A stretch of 38,360 nt of DNA from Dehalococcoidia bacterium UBA1328 (GTDB lineage: Bacteria; Chloroflexota; Dehalococcoidia; Lucifugimonadales; Lucifugimonadaceae): contig DBTA01000052.1 of NCBI GenBank assembly GCA_002306815.1, positions 1,605-39,964 of the forward strand, read 5' to 3'. Numbering within the stretch: position 1 is the stretch's first letter; every line of letters begins with the position of its first letter. The notes beneath the pieces were generated by a model, which worked only from the letters and a program-made list of their open reading frames with translations, had not been told where the DNA came from and did not search any database. This document shows positions 33,731 through 38,360 of this stretch, piece after piece. The translations under genes and the position numbers were made by a program.

Positions 33731-34591
33731 CTAATTCACGTTCGGTTCGTAGTCGAGCGAGATATCCATCGCCCGTGCCGAATGCGTCAATGCGCCAATC
33801 GAAATAATGTCCACTCCGCTTTGTGCGACCGAAGCAACGTTTTCGAGAGTTATTCCGCCTGATGCCTCGACGACACAATTGGTTGCAATTTTGTCGACAG
33901 CGGTAGCCATATCTTCTGGAGACATATTGTCGAGCATCACGATATCTGCTCCGACATTCGCCGCGACGACTGCCGCTTCAATAGTTTCCACCTCAACCTC
34001 GATTTTCACTGTGTGAGGGGCGTTTGAACGAGCTCTCTTGATCGTTTGGACAAGATCGAAACCTTCCTTCTGAAGTGCCGCAAGGTGGTTGTCCTTGATA
34101 AGCACACCATCTGTCAGGTTCATACGGTGGTTTCGACCACCACCAATTGAAACAGCGTACTTGTCGAGGACTCTCAGGCCGGGGACAGTTTTTCTGGTGT
34201 CAGAAATAGCGGCGTTCGTGCCTTGAACTTCCTTCACGTATTCAGCGGTGAGCGTGGCAATACCGCTCATGCGTTGTAGAAAATTCAAAGCAGTTCTTTC
34301 GGCAGTAAGAATCGACGCCATCGAGCCGTCAATCTTCGCGACAATTTCACCACCTTCAACCCTGTCACCATCCAGCAGCTTTAGAGTTATCTGTAGTTCA
34401 GGATCAATTCGCTTGAACGTGCTTGCTGCAACATCTAAGCCGGCGAGAATTCCTGGCTCTTGCGGTACTAACAAGGCACGCGCTTCGAGATGAGGTGGAA
34501 TAAGCGCTGACGTTGTCACATCCGCCCCAACCGAATCTTCCTCCAACGCCCGATCAATGAGTACTTCTAGTTCACGAGCCGATGGGCGCAT
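33731..34591 (-). CDS. nadC: Nicotinate-nucleotide pyrophosphorylase (carboxylating)
   Basis: A 286-residue quinolinate phosphoribosyltransferase that converts quinolinate and PRPP to nicotinate mononucleotide, CO2 and pyrophosphate, the branch point into NAD. Conserved blocks are ALNFLQRMSGIATLT, SDTRKTVPGLRVLDKYAV, GGGRNHRMNLTDGVLIKDNH and EVEVETIEAA, all with the basic residues that bind quinolinate and PRPP. Length is normal. The ATG is at 34589-34591. It lies 33 bases after nadA on the same strand and is the third gene of the miaB-nadA-nadC unit. Confidence 0.97.
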   Translation of the reverse strand: MRPSARELEVLIDRALEEDSVGADVTTSALIPPHLEARALLVPQEPGILAGLDVAASTFKRIDPELQITLKLLDGDRVEGGEIVAKIDGSMASILTAERTALNFLQRMSGIATLTAEYVKEVQGTNAAISDTRKTVPGLRVLDKYAVSIGGGRNHRMNLTDGVLIKDNHLAALQKEGFDLVQTIKRARSNAPHTVKIEVEVETIEAAVVAANVGADIVMLDNMSPEDMATAVDKIATNCVVEASGGITLENVASVAQSGVDIISIGALTHSARAMDISLDYEPNVN

Positions 34592-34624
34592 TTGAGTTAT
34601 TGGAGCCTTTAATTAGAGTGTTGA

Positions 34625-35839
34625 CTAGCCAGCGATTTCAAGCATCCGCTCAAGAGCGATTCGAGCGTTTCGCTGGGTTTCCGGTTCAACTTCGACCCGG
34701 TTTATTGCGAGACCAGCCATAATGCCTTCGAGGACCCAAAGCACGTATGCCGGGTGAATTCGGTACATAGTGGCACAAGGGCACACAACCGGGTCGAGAC
34801 AGAAAATATCTTTGTCAGGGTTGTCAGCAGCCAACCGATGAACCATGCTTATCTCGGTTCCGACACCCCAGGAAGTTCCTGCCGGAGCGTTCGAAATCGT
34901 ATCGAGAATCAGTTCGGTTGAGCCGTACATGTCAGCGGCGTCCACCACTTCACGCGTGCACTCAGGGTGAACGATGATAGTGGTTTCTGTATTTCGCTCT
35001 CGAGCTGCGTCTATTTGGTCGACAGTAAATCGAGTGTGAACAGAGCAATGCCCCTGCCAGAGCAGGATTTTAGCGTTGATGATCTCGTCTTCACTTAGTC
35101 CACCAAGAGGTAGGAACGGATTCCAAACGGCCATTTCTTTTTCCGAAATGCCTTTTGCCAGCGCCGTGTTACGACCTAGGTGTTGATCCGGAAGGAAAAG
35201 TATCTTTTCTCCTCGTTCCAGCGCCCAGTCAAACGCCCTATCGGCGTTTGAGGAAGTGCATACAAGACCACCGTTCTTGCCACAGTGCGCTTTGATTGCA
35301 GCGGCCGAGTTCATATATGTGATCGGAACAACACTCTTGGTAGACCCGAGAACCGATTCAATATCGTTCCAGCAATCGCTGACATCGCCAGTCTTCGCCA
35401 TATCGGCCATCGAGCAGCCTGCCGCCATGTTTGGAAGCAGTACGTTCTGATCTGGTGCGGTGAGAATATCGGCCGTTTCTGCCATGAAATGGACACCACA
35501 GAAGATAATCCACTTAGCGTCCTTGGTTTCCGCCGCTATTTTGGACAGCTTGTAGGAGTCCCCAGTGAAGTCAGCATACTGGATAACGTCGGCGCGCTGG
35601 TAGTGGTGACCTAGTAGCACAGCTTTCTCGCCAATTTCCTGCCGGGCGAACTTGATACCCGCTTCAATCTCTTCGGGAGTCAACTTGAGATAACGAATTG
35701 GGACTTTCTGCCATCGAACCCCGGCCTTGAACTCTTCCTCTAGAGTTTTTGTGCGCAGGTTTCCGTCTGTCTGGCAAAACGCCGACTGTTCCAATTCGGT
35801 GATTGGAATCGTTGTCTGTTTTGTGAACGCAGTCGTCAT
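34625..35839 (-). CDS. nadA: Quinolinate synthase A (4Fe-4S)
   Basis: A 404-residue Fe-S enzyme that condenses iminoaspartate with dihydroxyacetone phosphate to quinolinate. The three cluster cysteines are probably Cys114 (IIFCGVHFMAE), Cys194 (GLVCTSSNA) and one of Cys353/Cys355 (VCPCATMYRI). LLGHHYQRADVIQYADFTGDSY and VHPECTREVV are conserved. The protein is about 50 residues longer at the N-terminus than E. coli NadA (347). The ATG at 35837-35839 overlaps the miaB stop by four bases (ATGA), so the two Fe-S enzymes are translationally coupled. Its substrate would come from the divergent nadX gene, because no nadB is present here. Confidence 0.97.
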   Translation of the reverse strand: MTTAFTKQTTIPITELEQSAFCQTDGNLRTKTLEEEFKAGVRWQKVPIRYLKLTPEEIEAGIKFARQEIGEKAVLLGHHYQRADVIQYADFTGDSYKLSKIAAETKDAKWIIFCGVHFMAETADILTAPDQNVLLPNMAAGCSMADMAKTGDVSDCWNDIESVLGSTKSVVPITYMNSAAAIKAHCGKNGGLVCTSSNADRAFDWALERGEKILFLPDQHLGRNTALAKGISEKEMAVWNPFLPLGGLSEDEIINAKILLWQGHCSVHTRFTVDQIDAARERNTETTIIVHPECTREVVDAADMYGSTELILDTISNAPAGTSWGVGTEISMVHRLAADNPDKDIFCLDPVVCPCATMYRIHPAYVLWVLEGIMAGLAINRVEVEPETQRNARIALERMLEIAG

Positions 35840-37221
35840 CCGACCGGTACCTTTTCCTTCTTCACCTTCGCCTTAGCATTGGCTGGTTTGGCTTCTAGCG
35901 ACCACGGTGAACTGTCAGTTATCTCTACCTCTACAGTTTGACCGGGAGGTATCTCCGTAACTTCTGCACTGTCGGGAACACTAAAGTAGATAAGCTTATC
36001 TCCTCTATTGCGACCGTGGAGTCTACCTCGCTTGTATCCTTCGACGAGTACGTCAAAGTGCTCACCAACGAGTTTCTGGTTGTTTTTTGCCTGTATTTCG
36101 TTCTGGAAAGTATCCACGATTAGCTTACGTTCCTTTTTTACTGACCGAGGTATACCATCATGCATTATGCGTGATGCGTATGTCCCTTCCCGGTAAGAAT
36201 ATTCGGAAGTGTGAACTTTAGAGAACTCCACAGCTCGAAGTACATCCATTGACTTATCGAACTGAGCATCAGTTTCGCCGCAGAACCCCACGATCAAGTC
36301 GGTAGTCAGAGTAACGCCAGGAATCACATTTCTTATTTGGTCGATTTTGTCTAGGAATTGCCCCCTTGTATAACCCCTACGCATGTTCGCAAGTATCGTG
36401 TCATCCCCTGCCTGAAATGGCAGATTTATCATCTCGCAAACTTTCGGTAGATCTCGTACAGCTTCAAGAATGCGGATTGACATGTCGTTCGGGTGGGATG
36501 TTAGGAACCTGAGACGCTCAAGCCCTTCGATTTCGTGAACCTGTTCCAGAAGGTCGGCAAGATCGATCCGTGGTCGTAGGTCATGGCCATACGAGTCGAC
36601 ATTTTGCCCAAGAAGCGTGATGTCTTTCACTCCTCTGGCGACCATCATTTCGGCTTCGTGAATGATTTCGAAAGCTGTACGACTGGATTCCCGCCCTCGT
36701 CGGTAAGGGATGATGCAGAAAGTACAGAACTTGTCGCAGCCGTGGACGATTGGAATGAACGATGCAACGTGTGGGTTTTCGGCAACGGCTCCTGCAAGAC
36801 ACCCCTCTGGGTTGAGACCATGCCGTATTCCAGCCGTTTCCAGAATGGGATCGAATTCTTGTGGCCGCGCCCAGACATCAACATATGGAAATCTACGACG
36901 CAGATCTGATTGCACGGGACCGACCATACATCCCATCACCGCAATCATCCGATCGTCATTGCCTTTCATTCGCTTGCCGAGTCGTCCAATTAAGCCCGTT
37001 GCAGTGTCTTCCGCCGACTGGCGAACGACGCACGTATTCAGGACGACGACGTCAGCATTAGCCATATCGTCGGTCGATTCAAATCCCATTTTCGTGAAGC
37101 CGCTGGCGAGTCGTTCCGAGTCAGACACGTTCATCTGACAGCCGACGGTCCACACGTGATAAGTAGGCAATTTTGAAACTTTGTGATCGAGAAAATTACG
37201 AGCCCGCGCTGTTTCGGGCAA
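35836..37221 (-). CDS. miaB: tRNA-2-methylthio-N6-isopentenyladenosine methylthiotransferase
   Basis: A 461-residue radical SAM methylthiotransferase that adds a methylthio group to i6A37 of tRNAs. The N-terminal auxiliary cluster cysteines are Cys28 (TVGCQMNVSDSE), Cys64 (LNTCVVR) and Cys98 (MGCM). The radical SAM cluster is Cys162, Cys166 and Cys169 in GCDKFCTFCIIPYRRGRE. A C-terminal TRAM domain (about 385-445) precedes a Lys/Ala-rich tail. The start appears to be TTG at 37219-37221 with only a weak ribosome binding site; a slightly different start is possible. It is the first gene of the miaB-nadA-nadC unit. The motif set fits MiaB better than MtaB or RimO, but the exact target depends on miaA elsewhere. 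Confidence 0.93.
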   Translation of the reverse strand: MPETARARNFLDHKVSKLPTYHVWTVGCQMNVSDSERLASGFTKMGFESTDDMANADVVVLNTCVVRQSAEDTATGLIGRLGKRMKGNDDRMIAVMGCMVGPVQSDLRRRFPYVDVWARPQEFDPILETAGIRHGLNPEGCLAGAVAENPHVASFIPIVHGCDKFCTFCIIPYRRGRESSRTAFEIIHEAEMMVARGVKDITLLGQNVDSYGHDLRPRIDLADLLEQVHEIEGLERLRFLTSHPNDMSIRILEAVRDLPKVCEMINLPFQAGDDTILANMRRGYTRGQFLDKIDQIRNVIPGVTLTTDLIVGFCGETDAQFDKSMDVLRAVEFSKVHTSEYSYREGTYASRIMHDGIPRSVKKERKLIVDTFQNEIQAKNNQKLVGEHFDVLVEGYKRGRLHGRNRGDKLIYFSVPDSAEVTEIPPGQTVEVEITDSSPWSLEAKPANAKAKVKKEKVPVG

Positions 37222-37272
37222 GTGATTCTCAGATTTATTAACTAGTAATCGCTGAGATGGCCTATAAGGATA

Positions 37273-37366
37273 TCGCTCAAAAGCGAACTAGACCACTGCC
37301 CCGTAACTACACAAACGACATTGTCGGTCATACCCGAATTGCAATCGAATATCAGTCGCAATTGCG
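37273..37366. promoter_or_regulatory. Two dyads in the nadX / miaB-nadA-nadC divergent region
   Basis: TCGCT-CAAA-AGCGA at 37273-37286 is a five-base inverted repeat, and CGCAATTGCG at 37357-37366 is a perfect ten-base palindrome 58 bases before the nadX start. The 203-base gap must hold both divergent promoters, so either dyad could be an operator shared by the two halves of the NAD pathway. Neither matches a regulator site I can name with confidence. Confidence 0.35.
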
Positions 37367-37424
37367 CTACCCTCGATGAAAGCACAAATCACGTCGGATA
37401 CCGAAAGTCGGAGGTCGGAACAAT

Positions 37425-38270
37425 TTGAGTAGTAGATCACCAGTCAACGTAGGCCTAATCGGCTGTGGTTCGATGGGCTCCGAACTGGCGCGTACTGTAT
37501 CCCGTGGCAATGCCGGAAACGCGCGAATTGTCGGACTGTTCGACGAGTACGTTCCAGGGCGAGCAGCACTGGCTGACGAGTTAACGTCAGATGCGCATCC
37601 GCGGCCGACAGAAACAGACACAGTCGCTGACTTGATCAATATTGACTCCTTGGATCTAGTGATCGAATGCGCGTCGCAGGTTGCAGCTGCTGCTCACATT
37701 GAATCAGTTATTGATGCAGGTATTTCGATGCTGGTAATGAGCTCGGGAGCAATGATTGATCCCGAATTCATGCGTTCCATATCCGCTGCGGCAGATCGCA
37801 ACCGTGCTTCGATTTACATCCCATCAGGTGCGGTTGGCGGGATAGACGCGCTGCGGGCTTCAAAATCACTTCTCGAAGAGGTCACGATAGTTTCGACCAA
37901 GAAGCCCATTTCATTAACCGGGGCACCTGGATTCGCTGAGTGGGAAAACAAAGAAATTAGCGAATCCACTGTGATCTTTGAGGGATGCGCCAGCGAGGCG
38001 GTGCCACTATTTCCGGCAAACGTGAACGTGGCGGCTACGGTGAGCATGGCGGGACTGGGCCCTGATCGAACTCGCGTGAGAGTGGTTGCAGACCCCGACT
38101 CTCCGGGAAACGTTCATGAAATCAACGCATCGAGCCGCGCCGGAAAATTTTCATTCCGATTCGAGAATATACCGCATGAGACAAACCCCAAGACGAGCTT
38201 TCTGGCAGTGTTGGCAGCAGTCGAAACGTTGAGATCAATTTGCGAGCCTAGCTTACGAATCGGCACTTAA
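37425..38270 (+). CDS. nadX: L-aspartate dehydrogenase
   Basis: A 281-residue NAD(P)-dependent enzyme that oxidises aspartate to iminoaspartate, replacing the flavoenzyme NadB as the first step of NAD synthesis. The N-terminal Rossmann motif is GLIGCGSMGSELA (GxGxxG type, residues 10-22). IPSGAVGGIDALRA and FPANVNVAATVSMAGLG are conserved, and PHETNPKTSFLAVLAA near the C-terminus holds the probable catalytic His. The start is TTG at 37425 with GGAGG ten bases upstream. It diverges from miaB-nadA-nadC. Because NadX does not need oxygen or fumarate as an electron acceptor, it supports NAD synthesis under any redox condition. Confidence 0.93.
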   Translation: MSSRSPVNVGLIGCGSMGSELARTVSRGNAGNARIVGLFDEYVPGRAALADELTSDAHPRPTETDTVADLINIDSLDLVIECASQVAAAAHIESVIDAGISMLVMSSGAMIDPEFMRSISAAADRNRASIYIPSGAVGGIDALRASKSLLEEVTIVSTKKPISLTGAPGFAEWENKEISESTVIFEGCASEAVPLFPANVNVAATVSMAGLGPDRTRVRVVADPDSPGNVHEINASSRAGKFSFRFENIPHETNPKTSFLAVLAAVETLRSICEPSLRIGT

Positions 38271-38338
38271 GAAGTAACCGCCACCAGAGCGGTGATACCG
38301 GGTTAGCCTGAACCAACGGTGCAATTCTTATAAAAAAA

Positions 38339-38360
38339 TGGCGGAGGGTGCGGGATTCGA
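38339..38360 (-). tRNA. 3' end of a tRNA, probably tRNA-Ser (cut by window edge)
   Basis: Read on the minus strand, the last 22 bases give TCGAAT of the T-loop, the T-stem side CCCGC, the acceptor side ACCCTCC, discriminator G and an encoded CCA. The T-stem plus acceptor length is 12 bases, so this is a canonical tRNA and not tRNA-Sec (13). The implied 5' acceptor side GGAGGGT and G73 fit tRNA-Ser best. Seven T residues follow the CCA on that strand (38338-38332), a likely terminator remnant. The anticodon lies outside the window. Confidence 0.75.

Noticed and set aside
38339..38360. The edge tRNA as tRNA-Sec (selC)
   Set aside because: The T-stem plus acceptor 3' strand is 12 bases; tRNA-Sec needs 13. 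A canonical tRNA-Ser fits better.
1..38360. CRISPR arrays, insertion sequences, prophage or integration sites
   Set aside because: No regularly spaced repeats, transposase or integrase frames, or tRNA-flanked direct repeats were seen.

Overview
This 38.4 kb window is a gene-dense piece of a bacterial chromosome with about 31 protein genes. One runs off the left edge, one is a pseudogene, and a tRNA is cut by the right edge. I see no insertion sequences, phage genes, CRISPR arrays or rRNA. The gene set suggests a Chloroflexota bacterium of the marine SAR202 / Dehalococcoidia type. It combines a K+-dependent membrane pyrophosphatase, a luciferase-like flavin monooxygenase, SelA, a GldA/F/G-type ABC operon with a DUF4340 protein, NAD synthesis through NadX-NadA-NadC, and many TTG start codons (about 11 of 31 genes). 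This placement is an inference from gene content; no marker gene was compared.

Layout. 1-1425: 3' part of hppA (+), facing a metallo-beta-lactamase-fold gene (-) across a 52-bp perfect palindrome that probably terminates both. 2356-8560 (-): flavin monooxygenase, mutS, a membrane-anchored protein of unknown function, and cysteine desulfurase. 8772-13291 (+): a tight four-gene operon for an ABC-2 exporter with GldG-like and DUF4340 proteins. 13368-18966 (-): coaE, a NorQ/CbbQ-type AAA+ ATPase, a CoA-pyrophosphatase-like Nudix enzyme and a 1148-residue VWA protein, the last three tightly coupled. 19182-22419 (+): selA overlapping a small Smr-domain gene, then rarA. 22481-23515 (-): threonine aldolase. 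23695-26783 (+): lspA, rluD, gltX. 26924-32087 (+): rpsU, purQ, purL, a HAD-like protein, an FmdB-type zinc ribbon with a Ser/His-rich tail, and dtd. 32102-33625 (-): a beta-propeller lipoprotein gene interrupted by four in-frame stop codons. 33731-37221 (-): miaB-nadA-nadC, divergent from nadX (37425-38270, +). 38339 to the end (-): 3' end of a probable tRNA-Ser.

How the genes fit together. NadX makes iminoaspartate, NadA condenses it to quinolinate and NadC converts that to nicotinate mononucleotide, so the right end is a complete de novo NAD entry route on two divergent units. PurQ and PurL are two parts of FGAM synthase; their usual third partner PurS is not in the window. The coaE-ATPase-Nudix-VWA block puts CoA synthesis and CoA hydrolysis enzymes beside a MoxR/VWA metalloenzyme-activation pair whose target is not here. 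That pair, the multi-stop lipoprotein pseudogene, the SelA-Smr overlap and a dyad abutting the rarA start codon are the parts most worth a second look.
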